Virus record (IMG/VR): IMGVR_UViG_3300005841_000035
Span: 1 to 64,000 of that record
Direction: 5' to 3' (one strand)
DNA length: 64,000 bases
Origin: a virus
Part shown: piece after piece, positions 1 through 8,024 of the stretch
How the letters are laid out: the number at the start of each line of letters is the position of its first letter
How positions within the stretch are numbered: position 1 is the first letter of the stretch
Notes under the pieces: generated by a model
Database searches by the model: none
The model's input: the letters and a program-made list of their open reading frames with translations, nothing else
Told to the model about the DNA's origin: nothing
Translations under genes and position numbers: made by a program

Positions 1-1461
1 CTGCCACAGTTCGCTGTTGAAAGAGTCACGGCCCATAATCCAGTCCTGGCATTCGGCGTATCCGTTGAACAGGGCTCCGATAATATAGCGCGTGTTCAGA
101 GTTTTGCCACAACAAGGTGGCCCGATGAAGTAAGAAACCGGCCCCGGCTGCGGGTCGCGATTGTAGGCGCACCGATACGCATACGACGCGTAGGAAATGA
201 ACGAGTCCAACGCCTCGCCGCTGGTCAGCCAGCCATCATAAAACTTGGCGATGAAGGGGAAGTTGTCTCCCCACTTCTGGGTTCCTGGCGCCGGCGGCAG
301 AACGTCGATGGTGTGGACGTTCAGGAAGCGTTTACCTTGATACGGCATGAGTCCCTTGGGATAGAAGGCAAAGCTTCCGGCGGAAGCGATTTGCCCGTGG
401 TTGCGGATGTGAATGATTGCTTCGTCAAGGGGCGAGTAGTTCGCGCCCTTCGGTCGGCGGTCCGAGATGCTGCGCTCCACGCGCAGGTGACGGGAGAGGG
501 AGTCGGTGGTGTCGAACATCCACTCGCCCTTGAGATTTTTGTAGATGAACTGATGGTTGTCGAAGTAAATGCCGTCCACCGCGGCGCCCATTTGCTTCGT
601 CTGGAATTCCTTAACGAACGGGATACCGAAAAAGTCCGCCCAGGACATGAACGCGTGATGGTCCGCGTGCTGAGCGAAGGAGCGAATGCCCTTGGTGTTG
701 GCGATGGCGGACCTTGGGCTCGTGGACTCCGGTTCCCAGAACGTCGGCCCCATCGAGTCAACGACGAAGTCGCCGTCCCATTCCGCGAACCGCGGATATT
801 TTTCCTTGAGCAGGGGGGCGACAATTTCCAGCGGGATTTCGATTAGCTCCGGACCTTGAAACGAAAACTTCTTCGAGACCGCCATCTCCCAGCCGAGGAC
901 CAAGTCCGCCGGCACCGGCACCTCGTGAATTTTTTCCCAGCGGCAGCCGTTGGTGTAATACCGGGTCGCGGACCCCACGGCGCCCTCGTCGATGTTCGGC
1001 ACCTGCCGATACGGCAGCAGCTCGTGCAGCCGTTCGAGCAAATACTTCGCGTAGTCTGCCCGGTCCAAAAAATTGATGGGTCGCCCAAGTATCCACACCA
1101 GCCGGAAGTGACCGCTGAACGTGGTTTCGATGTAGTTCGGCTTGCGGTCGCCCATGCGCTCCAGCGCGCCGTCCAGCTCCGCGCGCGACAGCTTGCAGTC
1201 CACATCGATGGCGATGACCTGGGCATCGTGCGGCGGATTTTCCTTGCCGATGCGCAGGTTGGGATTCAGACCGCAGATGCCGGTATACATCTGGTGAACC
1301 GTGGCCGGCGTGTTCGCCCACTTGTCGCGCAGCTTTTTGTCCGCGAAACAGTCCGGCGGGACCTTGGCGAGATTTTCCGCGGGGAAGTCCCAGGGTAGGC
1401 ACTCGTTGATTTCGTGAGAGCTGAGGTTCCGCAGCGCGTAGCACTTTACTTCTCGTAGCAC
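1..1461 (-). CDS. Primase-helicase (archaeo-eukaryotic primase plus SF3/D5-like helicase), C-terminus beyond the left edge
   Basis: Predicted replicative primase fused to a helicase. The N-terminal part resembles archaeo-eukaryotic primase domains: an acidic metal-binding strand IDVD (D86, D88) and SGHFRLVW with H118. Near residue 447 a Walker A loop GPPCCGKT begins an SF3-type ATPase that leaves the window. 487 codons are visible. The start is GTG at 1461: an in-frame TGA lies six codons upstream and GGAGG sits four bases before it. The start overlaps the end of the polymerase C-half by 16 bases, so the two are probably translationally coupled. The family call is from motifs only; the missing C-terminus should hold Walker B and sensor motifs. 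Confidence 0.8.
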   Translation of the reverse strand, partial: MLREVKCYALRNLSSHEINECLPWDFPAENLAKVPPDCFADKKLRDKWANTPATVHQMYTGICGLNPNLRIGKENPPHDAQVIAIDVDCKLSRAELDGALERMGDRKPNYIETTFSGHFRLVWILGRPINFLDRADYAKYLLERLHELLPYRQVPNIDEGAVGSATRYYTNGCRWEKIHEVPVPADLVLGWEMAVSKKFSFQGPELIEIPLEIVAPLLKEKYPRFAEWDGDFVVDSMGPTFWEPESTSPRSAIANTKGIRSFAQHADHHAFMSWADFFGIPFVKEFQTKQMGAAVDGIYFDNHQFIYKNLKGEWMFDTTDSLSRHLRVERSISDRRPKGANYSPLDEAIIHIRNHGQIASAGSFAFYPKGLMPYQGKRFLNVHTIDVLPPAPGTQKWGDNFPFIAKFYDGWLTSGEALDSFISYASYAYRCAYNRDPQPGPVSYFIGPPCCGKTLNTRYIIGALFNGYAECQDWIMGRDSFNSELWQ

Positions 1462-2369
1462 GGGACCTCCTTGGCTTCAGCGGTAACTGGGCAGCCGTTC
1501 AGCCACGGAGGCGTGACCGACATGATATCCTGCACTTGCTGAGCGGTAATGTGAGACGCACACTCACATACAGCTTCATCGTGAACCGTGAAGAGAACCG
1601 TAATGCCAGGAGTGGAATTGAGAAGTAGAACATGGTAGCCAAAAACGTCACGGGCAGTTGCCTGCACCAGATTTTCCGTCAGCAGTCCGCCGTAAAAAGT
1701 GGACCGCATGCCGCCAACGTCGGCGGTGAAGCAAAGCTTGCGCTTGAAACCGAGCGGGACGTCCACCTCGCTGGGCCGGCGCAGGGGGTCCTCGTCCTCG
1801 GAGCGCGGCACGAGTTTCCATTCGGACTTCACGTTTTTGTAGACCATCGTCCGCCCCGAGGGCAGCTCGAGCGTAAAGTCGCCGCCGACGGCGCTCTTGA
1901 AAGCCTCGTCCAGGCTTTTCCACAAGCCGGTGACGCCTGGGTTACTGTCACGAAACTCTTTGACGATGCGGCGGGAGTTTTGTCCGTAGCCGGACACCAT
2001 TTTCTGAACGCCGTCCACGCCGATGATGGGGTCGCCGTCGCGATTAAAGGCCGGCTCCCATTCAGGGTCGCCCGTGGTGATATCCAGCCCGGCCATCGAC
2101 TTGGCCATCGTGATAAACTTGCGCCAGCCGGCGCCGTAGCCGAGCCCGAGCACACGGACCTTGGCCAGAGCATAGATGCCGGGGTCCTCCTTCTTCAGGT
2201 TGCCCTCAACCCATTTCGGGTTGCCGGGGTTCCATTCCATCGTTGACTTGGCGTGCGCGACGTAAGGCGTATCACCACGGGCCATCGCATCCAGGGCCAC
2301 CTTGTCCTTGACCAGCCACGACAAAACGCGCGGCTCGATTTGGCTCAGGTCCGAAACGATTAACTTCAT
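1446..2369 (-). CDS. DNA polymerase family A, C-terminal (palm/fingers) half
   Basis: 307 residues carrying the polymerase active site of a family A DNA polymerase. Motif A is DLSQIEPR at residues 7-14. A motif B-like helix (KVRVLGLGYG) lies near residue 70. Motif C VHDE is near residue 280 and provides the second catalytic aspartate. The protein begins immediately before motif A, so it lacks exonuclease and thumb, which are encoded separately upstream. Its ATG overlaps the stop of the small membrane ORF (ATGA). It should associate with the N-half to form a working enzyme; that is inference. The same split could also come from an assembly error, but two clean ATGA junctions argue against this. 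Confidence 0.9.
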   Translation of the reverse strand: MKLIVSDLSQIEPRVLSWLVKDKVALDAMARGDTPYVAHAKSTMEWNPGNPKWVEGNLKKEDPGIYALAKVRVLGLGYGAGWRKFITMAKSMAGLDITTGDPEWEPAFNRDGDPIIGVDGVQKMVSGYGQNSRRIVKEFRDSNPGVTGLWKSLDEAFKSAVGGDFTLELPSGRTMVYKNVKSEWKLVPRSEDEDPLRRPSEVDVPLGFKRKLCFTADVGGMRSTFYGGLLTENLVQATARDVFGYHVLLLNSTPGITVLFTVHDEAVCECASHITAQQVQDIMSVTPPWLNGCPVTAEAKEVPCYEK

Positions 2370-2536
2370 AAATTTTCAGTGAAAGCGTTGCCGATTCCCC
2401 AGCATATGACCCCTACGATTAGCAACAGAAACCACTTGGAAACCTCATACACCAAGTAGCAGTATCCCACGACGCTGCCGAGTATCACCGCACCGATTAA
2501 AAGTCGGAGCAAAAATTCCAGGATTGCGAGTTTCAT
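2366..2536 (-). CDS. 56-residue membrane protein inserted between the two polymerase halves
   Basis: A small ORF of 56 codons fills the gap between the polymerase halves exactly. Its ATG overlaps the stop of the N-half (ATGA) and its stop overlaps the ATG of the C-half (ATGA). The three ORFs use three different frames. The product has two hydrophobic stretches (about residues 8-31 and 35-48) with a short charged break, so it is probably a two-span inner-membrane protein. No family is recognised. Both junctions have the overlap style of the other genes in this operon, which supports it as real. Confidence 0.7.
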   Translation of the reverse strand: MKLAILEFLLRLLIGAVILGSVVGYCYLVYEVSKWFLLLIVGVICWGIGNAFTENL

Positions 2537-3606
2537 AATGCGTCAGGTCGGGGGATGATGAGCCGGCGCACGTCGAGCGCGTGAGCGGCCAGGGTTTTGT
2601 CCTCGGTCAGCTCGCCGGCGGCGGTTGAGTAGATGGGGACCTTTCGGAAGTTTTGGAAGTTGAGGCCGGCGTCGCCGGACCAGCGACCAGTGTGCGCGCC
2701 AAAATATTTCAGCGCGAAAGGCAGCGTGCCGTCATCCTTGAGGCGCGTCTTGATGGTCTTGAGCGTGCCGTGGAATTTGTTGAGCTGCCGATACGACAGC
2801 ACGCCCTGTATCCAGGGGAACTGAGGCGCGTATTTCGCCTCCCAGGCGTCGAACGCGTCCACGCCGTCCTTGGATTTGACGGGCGGGCACGGGATGCCGG
2901 CCTTGCGGCACGCCTCAGCCATCGCTTTGGGGCTCGTCGGCTTGGCGCCATCGGCCACCCAGGGGAGCGAGTGCAGGGCCACTATCATCATCGTGTCCGT
3001 GATGCGCAGATATTCGGTCAGTAGTTCGGTGTCGATTTGCACGCCGCGCATGCCCTGCTCAATGGTCAGGTTCGACAGTTGTCGTTCGTGCTCGGGCCAG
3101 AGGTGCCCGAACTTGTCCCAAAGTTGCCAGCAGTGAAAAGCATCGCTGCGCGCGTAAGCCAGCATGCGTTCCCACTCGGCGGGGTCCGCACGCAGTTGGT
3201 CCGACGTCTTGCCGTTCGCGTCGTCGCGGGTTGACTTGTCGAGCGTGATGTTCAGCAGGAACTGGCAGGCCTCATCGAGCGCCCTGCGGTTACACAGGTA
3301 GCTGCTGAGGTTCGCCGTGCAGTGCCACGCGGCCACCTTTTTAAGTGGTGCCCAGCCGCGGCGGACCATCTCGTTGTAGACGGTGCGGTCAAAATACGCG
3401 TTGTGGGATAGCAAGGTCTGGTCCTCGATGGCGTCCCAGTTGAAGTTTTTCGGGGAGCCGGCCCAGCTTGCCTTGCCGTCGCAGACGGACAGCAGGTAGG
3501 GGTCGAACCGGTCATCCCGGCAATAACGCTCCGCACCAAGTTCCCGGATGCCGTAATCCAGCTTGGTGGCGTAGAACGTTTCGAAGTCGAAGCCGATGTT
3601 TTTCAT
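2533..3606 (-). CDS. DNA polymerase family A, N-terminal half (3'-5' exonuclease and thumb)
   Basis: 357 residues. The N-terminus is a DEDDy exonuclease: Exo I is FDFETF (D7, E9), Exo II is in HNAYFDRTVYNE near residue 70, Exo III is in YARSDAFHCW. The C-terminal part carries the thumb and the HTGRWSG element that precedes motif A in family A polymerases. It then ends at LIIPRPDAL where intact enzymes run straight into motif A. No 5' nuclease domain is present, as in T7-like enzymes. A class A promoter (3611-3645) lies just upstream, so the polymerase, membrane ORF and primase are likely one transcript. Confidence 0.9.
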   Translation of the reverse strand: MKNIGFDFETFYATKLDYGIRELGAERYCRDDRFDPYLLSVCDGKASWAGSPKNFNWDAIEDQTLLSHNAYFDRTVYNEMVRRGWAPLKKVAAWHCTANLSSYLCNRRALDEACQFLLNITLDKSTRDDANGKTSDQLRADPAEWERMLAYARSDAFHCWQLWDKFGHLWPEHERQLSNLTIEQGMRGVQIDTELLTEYLRITDTMMIVALHSLPWVADGAKPTSPKAMAEACRKAGIPCPPVKSKDGVDAFDAWEAKYAPQFPWIQGVLSYRQLNKFHGTLKTIKTRLKDDGTLPFALKYFGAHTGRWSGDAGLNFQNFRKVPIYSTAAGELTEDKTLAAHALDVRRLIIPRPDAL

Positions 3607-3610
3607 TCTG

Positions 3611-3645
3611 CTTATACCAGTGTGGCTTTTTTGCAGAATGTTAAG
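3611..3645 (-). promoter_or_regulatory. Class A phage promoter before the polymerase operon
   Basis: On the minus strand: TTAACA, 15 bases, then ACACTGGTATAAG, with the ATG of the polymerase N-half nine bases after ACTGGT. The TAA of TTAACA is the stop codon of the upstream gene. It matches six other copies in the window. Confidence 0.7.
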
Positions 3646-3871
3646 CCTTGGCGCGGCAGGGATGGACGCAGAAGCGGTGTTCTGAGGCGAACTTCAGGAT
3701 GCCCCCGGCTGTGCAAATGTGCCCAAGCTCGTTCAACGGTATCCCACTGTAGCCCATTAAGTCACGCCCTTGTTCCGTCGGAAGAAACGAAAAAATTTCT
3801 TCGCGAAGGATGGAAAACGTGAAATAGGTTATCTCTCCGATGCGGAGTTGGTAATGAGTCAGCCGGTTCAC
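3641..3871 (-). CDS. Hypothetical protein, 76 aa
   Basis: Unrecognised small protein with a Cys/His-bearing C-terminus (HICTAGG, HRFCVHPC). The ATG overlaps the upstream stop by ATGA. Its TAA stop is embedded in the TTAACA box of the next promoter. The overlap at both ends supports the reading frame; the function is unknown. Confidence 0.55.
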   Translation of the reverse strand: MNRLTHYQLRIGEITYFTFSILREEIFSFLPTEQGRDLMGYSGIPLNELGHICTAGGILKFASEHRFCVHPCRAKA

Positions 3872-4242
3872 TTGGCACCCCGCTGTTCGGCCACCATCGT
3901 CTCGACGAGGTTCGTAACCGCGAGGGTAACCTTTGCCCTGAATTCCGGGTTCGAGCGCAGTTCGCCGACGCGGCTTTCCACCGTGCCCTCCATCTTCGAC
4001 ACTAAGATTCTCGCCAACTTGTGCTGCACCGCGGTCTGTAGCTGTTTCTTGAAGTCGCCCTTCAACGAACTGTCCAGACTCGTTTCGAGTATCTTCCGGA
4101 TTTCGTCGGTGCGAGATACGACCACAGAGTCGATGAGTTTGGTCAGCGGGTTGTCCCCGTAGCCATGTTGAAGCCGGGCTTGGATGGCCGCGGTCAGCCC
4201 TTCCGTCACGCAGTTGCTTACTTGTTGTTCCAGGTTAGTCAT
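3868..4242 (-). CDS. Hypothetical protein, 124 aa, helical
   Basis: A mostly helical, charged protein beginning MTNLEQQVSNC, chosen because its ATG overlaps the previous stop by four bases (ATGA). A longer in-frame extension to 4323 would overlap the neighbour heavily and is not needed. No family recognised. It sits in the run of small genes feeding the polymerase operon. Confidence 0.6.
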   Translation of the reverse strand: MTNLEQQVSNCVTEGLTAAIQARLQHGYGDNPLTKLIDSVVVSRTDEIRKILETSLDSSLKGDFKKQLQTAVQHKLARILVSKMEGTVESRVGELRSNPEFRAKVTLAVTNLVETMVAEQRGAK

Positions 4243-4550
4243 AGAGTTACTCCGATTGATGGGGTGTGTTGAACTTTGTTGGCCATGATTTTTCGGACCG
4301 CGGCCTCGAGCCGGTCGCGGCACTTCTCCAGCGCGTAGCCGGTGATGCAGCGCAACGCCTCGGGGCAGGGCGGCAAGGGATGCAGCGGCTCGGGCACCTT
4401 CGTTTCGATTTGCCGGATTACGCTATCCACGAGCGCGTTCACCTCTTCGATTGTTTCCTTGGAGACGCGGGTGAACTTGCCGGCGCGATTCGCCTTGGAG
4501 CACTTCAGCAGATACTCCCGGCAGTGGCTTTCGACGATGAGGTCACTCAT
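4239..4550 (-). CDS. Hypothetical protein, 103 aa
   Basis: Helical, with a conserved-looking N-terminal half (RVSKETIEEVNALVDSVI) and a Cys-containing second helix pair. The pattern of two amphipathic helices after a basic N-terminus loosely recalls small phage DNA-binding proteins, but nothing firm can be said. It starts inside the end of the 45-residue membrane ORF (8-base overlap). Confidence 0.6.
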   Translation of the reverse strand: MSDLIVESHCREYLLKCSKANRAGKFTRVSKETIEEVNALVDSVIRQIETKVPEPLHPLPPCPEALRCITGYALEKCRDRLEAAVRKIMANKVQHTPSIGVTL

Positions 4551-4680
4551 GGGCGCCTAAGTAAAACAGACCCCCCAGGGCGACGAACAACAGGGCCAAG
4601 CCGCCGTGCCCGAGGGTCCACGCGATTAGCGCGAACCCCCAGGACACGCCGGCGCCGATACGATGAAGCGCGGAGAGCAT
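4543..4680 (-). CDS. Small membrane protein, 45 aa
   Basis: An ORF of 45 codons whose ATG overlaps the upstream TAA by one base (TAATG) and whose stop overlaps the next start. Two hydrophobic segments (about residues 8-21 and 27-42) separated by a Gly/His turn suggest a two-span membrane protein. It is one of several tiny membrane ORFs threaded into this operon. Function unknown; a holin-like role is possible but unsupported. Confidence 0.5.
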   Translation of the reverse strand: MLSALHRIGAGVSWGFALIAWTLGHGGLALLFVALGGLFYLGAHE

Positions 4681-5363
4681 TAGCAGTCCCCTCCCCCGCA
4701 CGAGCTGCCACCGTCGCAGGACGATGAACCGCTGTCGCAGGACGATGAGCCGCTGTCGTAAGACGAACCGCTATCATAGCTGGACCCGCCTGGGCCGCTG
4801 TCGCAAGACGCCGGCGACGAGTCGCGCTCCAGGGGAATGTTGGTGTCGATGGGCGTCGGCGTCGGCGGGGCCTCTTTCCGGTTGTCGTCATCACTCAGCA
4901 GGCTCGTGACGGCGAGGGCAAACAGTGCACCGTGGACCGCCGAGTTGTCGTCGGACGGGGCCGGGCCAGGACCGAGGTTGGAATTATACGCGCCGGTTGG
5001 GCTGGGGCTCGCCGGTATCTCCGCGGGACCCGTAGGGCCGCGCAACGGTGAGACGGCCCGCAGATTTTCCTCGGTGTTGCAGCCGGACGAGCGGATGGCC
5101 CCGCGGACGTCGTGTTCGAAAAACACGCCGCCCGGCGTAGTGGCAAAGTCCACCGCGGGATACAGGTTAATGCAAACGCGGTCGCACCCGGTCTCGTGGC
5201 GAACGAATTCGAACGCCGCGTCCAGCGTCCTTACAAAGGCGATGGGGCGATAGAAAAACCGGAGGAACCGGCGGTGAAGAATGAAACCACAGCCGTCCTC
5301 GGACCGCGTAACGCGGTGGGAAGCCTTGTAGAATTGACGACGGATTGTTCTGATGATACTCAT
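4680..5363 (-). CDS. Hypothetical protein with Gly-X-Y patch and Ser/Cys/Asp/Gly-rich tail, 227 aa
   Basis: Residues 1-95 look like a compact globular domain. Residues 105-135 are Pro/Gly-rich and include RGPTGP, like the collagen triplets elsewhere in the window. A hydrophobic stretch (FALAVTSLL) follows. The last 45 residues are repeats of SSYDSG and SSCDSG ending SSCGGGDC. Such cysteine-rich tails could bind metal or cross-link. The ATG overlaps the stop of the gene before it (ATGA). No family assigned. Confidence 0.65.
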   Translation of the reverse strand: MSIIRTIRRQFYKASHRVTRSEDGCGFILHRRFLRFFYRPIAFVRTLDAAFEFVRHETGCDRVCINLYPAVDFATTPGGVFFEHDVRGAIRSSGCNTEENLRAVSPLRGPTGPAEIPASPSPTGAYNSNLGPGPAPSDDNSAVHGALFALAVTSLLSDDDNRKEAPPTPTPIDTNIPLERDSSPASCDSGPGGSSYDSGSSYDSGSSSCDSGSSSCDGGSSCGGGDC

Positions 5364-5575
5364 CGGGGACCTTGGTGTGAGGGGTTGACGTGATGTCCGA
5401 GTTTTTTCGCGATGGCCGGTCCGGACCGCCCAACCTTCGCAAACTTATACCGGCGGGCCTTGTGGCCCACGGAGTCAGCCAGCGCGGCGTCGTTCGCGCC
5501 GGCGCGTCCTTGTTTCACGCGACCGAATGCGTCGCGCGCAGCCTCTTTGCGTCTCTTACTATTTTTATTCGCCAT
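5360..5575 (-). CDS. Small basic protein, 71 aa
   Basis: Very rich in Lys and Arg, with MANKNSKRRKEAARDAFGRVKQGR at the N-terminus region read in short pieces, suggesting nucleic-acid binding. It starts within the end of the 42-residue gene and ends at an ATGA junction. Function unknown. Confidence 0.6.
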   Translation of the reverse strand: MANKNSKRRKEAARDAFGRVKQGRAGANDAALADSVGHKARRYKFAKVGRSGPAIAKKLGHHVNPSHQGPR

Positions 5576-5693
5576 AATTGTTCTTGTTGCTCTTGGCCCG
5601 GCTGTATAGCTTGGCCGACTGTTTGACTTTGGTGACAGGCTTTAGGGTGCCCCAAGTCCGTCTAATCTTAATCGATTTGGCTTTGTGCTTCAC
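5565..5693 (-). CDS. Small basic protein, 42 aa, leaderless GTG start
   Basis: GTG start placed because a sigma-70-like promoter (TTGACA, 17 bases, GATTTT) ends five bases upstream. The product is very basic and contains RRTWGTLKPVTKV, resembling the short RxWGxxPVTRV-type basic proteins frequent in tailed phages. Its role in those phages is unknown. It follows the strong terminator, so it begins a new transcript. Confidence 0.55.
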   Translation of the reverse strand: MKHKAKSIKIRRTWGTLKPVTKVKQSAKLYSRAKSNKNNYGE

Positions 5694-5698
5694 CAATC

Positions 5699-5727
5699 AA
5701 AATCGCACACGGCCGTTCTTTTGTCAA
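5699..5727 (-). promoter_or_regulatory. Class C (sigma-70-like) leaderless promoter
   Basis: Minus strand: TTGACA, exactly 17 bases, GATTTT, then five bases to a GTG start. Same geometry as six other left-arm promoters. Confidence 0.65.
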
Positions 5728-5729
5728 AC

Positions 5730-5773
5730 AACAGAAAAGCGGGTCGAGGTAAAAGAACGAAACCTCGACCCGC
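5730..5773 (-). terminator. Rho-independent terminator
   Basis: A perfect 12 bp stem (GCGGGTCGAGGT paired with its complement, 5739-5773) with an 11-base loop is followed on the minus strand by TTTTCTGTTGTTT. It lies just after the stop of the 273-residue gene. Confidence 0.8.
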
Positions 5774-5790
5774 CCGTGGCGACAGCGCAA

Positions 5791-6612
5791 TTAAGCGCCG
5801 ATGATTGACTTCAGGAACGTCTGGAAGATGTCACTATTCCGCGCCGAGGGCCGAAGCTTGGGCACGAAGTAGTAGTTGTCGTCCTTGCTCTCCTTCTTAG
5901 TGGTGAGCGTCCAGGCGTGCGCGAGATACGTCTTGCGCAGTGAACCGCAAGCCCGTTGGGTGCGGATGACTTTCGCTCCCTTGGTGTAAGAGCTGCCCTT
6001 CATGCCCCAGAGGGCGAGCGCGAAGAAGCGGGGAGGCGTGGCGTCGTCCGGCTGGAACTGATACGGGAAAACGTATTGGTCCGGGTCGGCGAAGTCCGCG
6101 GGTTTTTCCACCAGCACTAACGCGGTGGCAAGCGTTTGGAAGTAAGCGAGCGGCTTGCCGCTGGCCTTGGAGGCGTCCCACTCTTTCCAGTTGAGCGTGC
6201 CGTTGTTGCGAACAACTTCGGACTCGCTGTTGAAAAGACGGCCCTGCTTCCCGCCGGCCAGCTTCTCCGCAAATTGCAGCGGGCGGAAGCCGAGAACGGT
6301 GAGGGAGAGAGGCGCCGGTTGCTCCACGTCCTTGATGGGCGCGGGCAGGATTTCCTGCTCGCCGGCGAGCGTCACGCTGCCGGGAGTGAACCCGCCTTCG
6401 GCCATGAGCTTGCCGACGAACTGAACGATGTTCAGCCGGGGGAAAGCGATGTCCTCATAACGGATTGCGTCCTCATCGAAGTAGGACGATTGCGCGTTGC
6501 GCGTCGCCACTTCGTTGCCAGTCGGTTCAGCCGCCGACGGTGCGGGTTCCGGGGTTACCGGAGTCTCGGCGTCTTCAACGCCGTCACGAACGAACGATAC
6601 AGTATCACTCAT
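5791..6612 (-). CDS. Hypothetical early protein, 273 aa, possible ssDNA-binding protein by context
   Basis: Begins MSDTVSFVRDG at an ATG eight bases inside the DUF2800-like nuclease gene. The first 55 residues are acidic and Pro-rich; the rest looks globular with aromatic beta strands and a Lys-rich segment (TTKKESKDDNYY). In many phages a DUF2800 nuclease gene is paired with a single-strand DNA-binding protein, so that role is plausible here, but no motif proves it. The operon ends at the terminator after this gene. Confidence 0.7.
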   Translation of the reverse strand: MSDTVSFVRDGVEDAETPVTPEPAPSAAEPTGNEVATRNAQSSYFDEDAIRYEDIAFPRLNIVQFVGKLMAEGGFTPGSVTLAGEQEILPAPIKDVEQPAPLSLTVLGFRPLQFAEKLAGGKQGRLFNSESEVVRNNGTLNWKEWDASKASGKPLAYFQTLATALVLVEKPADFADPDQYVFPYQFQPDDATPPRFFALALWGMKGSSYTKGAKVIRTQRACGSLRKTYLAHAWTLTTKKESKDDNYYFVPKLRPSARNSDIFQTFLKSIIGA

Positions 6613-7819
6613 TGTTTTGTTTGGTTTTGGTTTTTGGTTTTCCAGTTGTGTCCATTCGCAGATAGGCGAAGGGTTCACCCTCTTCAACGGCGCCGGTCTC
6701 GAGAATTTGTTTCGAGAATTCTTCAACGGCGTCTTCTTTGCTACCGCGGGGTGCGGCAGCAGAGATTAGTTTTTCCAGCGGCGTGATTGGAATGTCAAAC
6801 AGCGCCTCGACCAGCGCGTGCTGGTCATCCGGGAGAAAAGTCTTTGCGATTTCGGCCATCTTCCGCGAATCGCGGACCGCGCGCCGCGCGACCGAGGGCA
6901 CGAGCTTGTAGCCAACAGGGACGAAGTTATCGTCCATGATGGCCTTGTTCGTGGCCTGCTGACGGTATGCCTCGGCCCAGGCTTTCAGCACCTGGGCGAC
7001 CTGCAACCCCATACCAACCATCTTCGGGTCCAGCATCAGCGACGGGGTCAGAGAGTCGGGGATGTCGATGGGGCGATACTTGCGGCCCACGCGCAGCGCA
7101 AGCTCAGCGACCTTCGGGCAGCGCCCCAGGCATCCGCAGAATGAGCACGCGGACACACTGGGGGAGGCTGCCGAAAAGTCCCCCACGCGGTTAGCAGCGA
7201 TAGCACGATGCACGACTGTTTTCACGCGCAGCAATAAAGCGTTTGCGTTAGTCAGGTCGAATGTGTGCTGGTCGGTTTCATCCCGGTGGGGAAGAATAAA
7301 AGTGACGGTGCAGTCCTGCAACGTTGGATAGCGTTTGAGCAGGCCGAGGGCGTAAGCTATGCCCTGAAGATTGTTGTCGGTGGCCTCGACGCCATGCTGG
7401 CCGAACTTGTAGTCAACGATTTCGCCGTGCAGACCGTCCGCGCTCACGAGGGCGAAGTCCGCAAAGCCGGCGGTCGTGCCGGGCCATCCCCGCAACACGG
7501 GCCGCTCTCCGTCCATACCCGGCTCGAGCGTCTTAATGACTTCGTCGTCCACCGGGAGGTATTCCTCGCGAAGGACGGTGCAGCCAGGGAACTTTTTCTC
7601 GATGTCATCACAGAAAAGCCGACACTGGGCGACCGCGGCTGCCTGCGCATCCGACAGTCGCGGGTCGTCCAGCCCGGCCTCTGCGGCGTCGTGCTGCCGG
7701 GTTCCCGCCTCAGACGCCTCGTTCGTTCCATCAGTGGGCGTCCAGCACGGGCAAGCTTCTCGCGCCTGAAGCGTCGAAGGGCTGTAAGGGTGATGTTTTC
7801 TTGTTTCCGCGTTGCTCAT
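6605..7819 (-). CDS. PD-(D/E)XK nuclease-like protein, DUF2800 family
   Basis: 404 residues. The N-terminus YSPSTLQAREACP is typical of RecB-type phage nucleases of the DUF2800 group. The nuclease core is GFADF...GEIVDYK around residues 115-137, giving D, E and K of the PD-(D/E)XK site. A later CSFCGCLGRCP cluster resembles the iron-sulfur or zinc cysteines of AddB-like nucleases. A class A promoter lies immediately upstream. Likely role is recombination or DNA processing during replication. Confidence 0.8.
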   Translation of the reverse strand: MSNAETRKHHPYSPSTLQAREACPCWTPTDGTNEASEAGTRQHDAAEAGLDDPRLSDAQAAAVAQCRLFCDDIEKKFPGCTVLREEYLPVDDEVIKTLEPGMDGERPVLRGWPGTTAGFADFALVSADGLHGEIVDYKFGQHGVEATDNNLQGIAYALGLLKRYPTLQDCTVTFILPHRDETDQHTFDLTNANALLLRVKTVVHRAIAANRVGDFSAASPSVSACSFCGCLGRCPKVAELALRVGRKYRPIDIPDSLTPSLMLDPKMVGMGLQVAQVLKAWAEAYRQQATNKAIMDDNFVPVGYKLVPSVARRAVRDSRKMAEIAKTFLPDDQHALVEALFDIPITPLEKLISAAAPRGSKEDAVEEFSKQILETGAVEEGEPFAYLRMDTTGKPKTKTKQNNE

Positions 7820-7830
7820 TTTCTTCCACT

Positions 7831-7862
7831 CTTACCAGTGTAGCCTTTTCCGGATTTGTTAA
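7831..7862 (-). promoter_or_regulatory. Class A phage promoter
   Basis: Minus strand: TTAACA, 15 bases, ACACTGGTAAG. The ATG of the nuclease gene follows 14 bases after ACTGGT. Confidence 0.7.
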
Positions 7863-7865
7863 GCA

Positions 7866-8024
7866 CTATTCTCCCATCACGCGTTTTCGCATCTCGTCGT
7901 GCGTCGCCGCATTGATGATGCGCTCCTGCGCCTTGGCGTTTTTCTTCGAAGTGCATTTAGACTTCGTGCCGTGCGGCGTGGTCACCTTGTAACAATGACC
8001 CTTCTTCTTGATTTTAACTGGCAT
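7866..8024 (-). CDS. Small basic protein, 52 aa
   Basis: 52-codon ORF beginning MPVKIKKKGHCYKV, with a Lys-rich body and a C-terminal helix. It resembles the short basic proteins phages often encode. It overlaps the upstream gene end by 11 bases and stops just before a class A promoter. Function unknown. Confidence 0.55.
   Translation of the reverse strand: MPVKIKKKGHCYKVTTPHGTKSKCTSKKNAKAQERIINAATHDEMRKRVMGE

Noticed and set aside
758-1444. 228-codon minus ORF in another frame over the primase
   Set aside because: Low-complexity Arg/Ala-rich shadow; the frame starting at 1461 carries primase and Walker A motifs without interruption to the edge.
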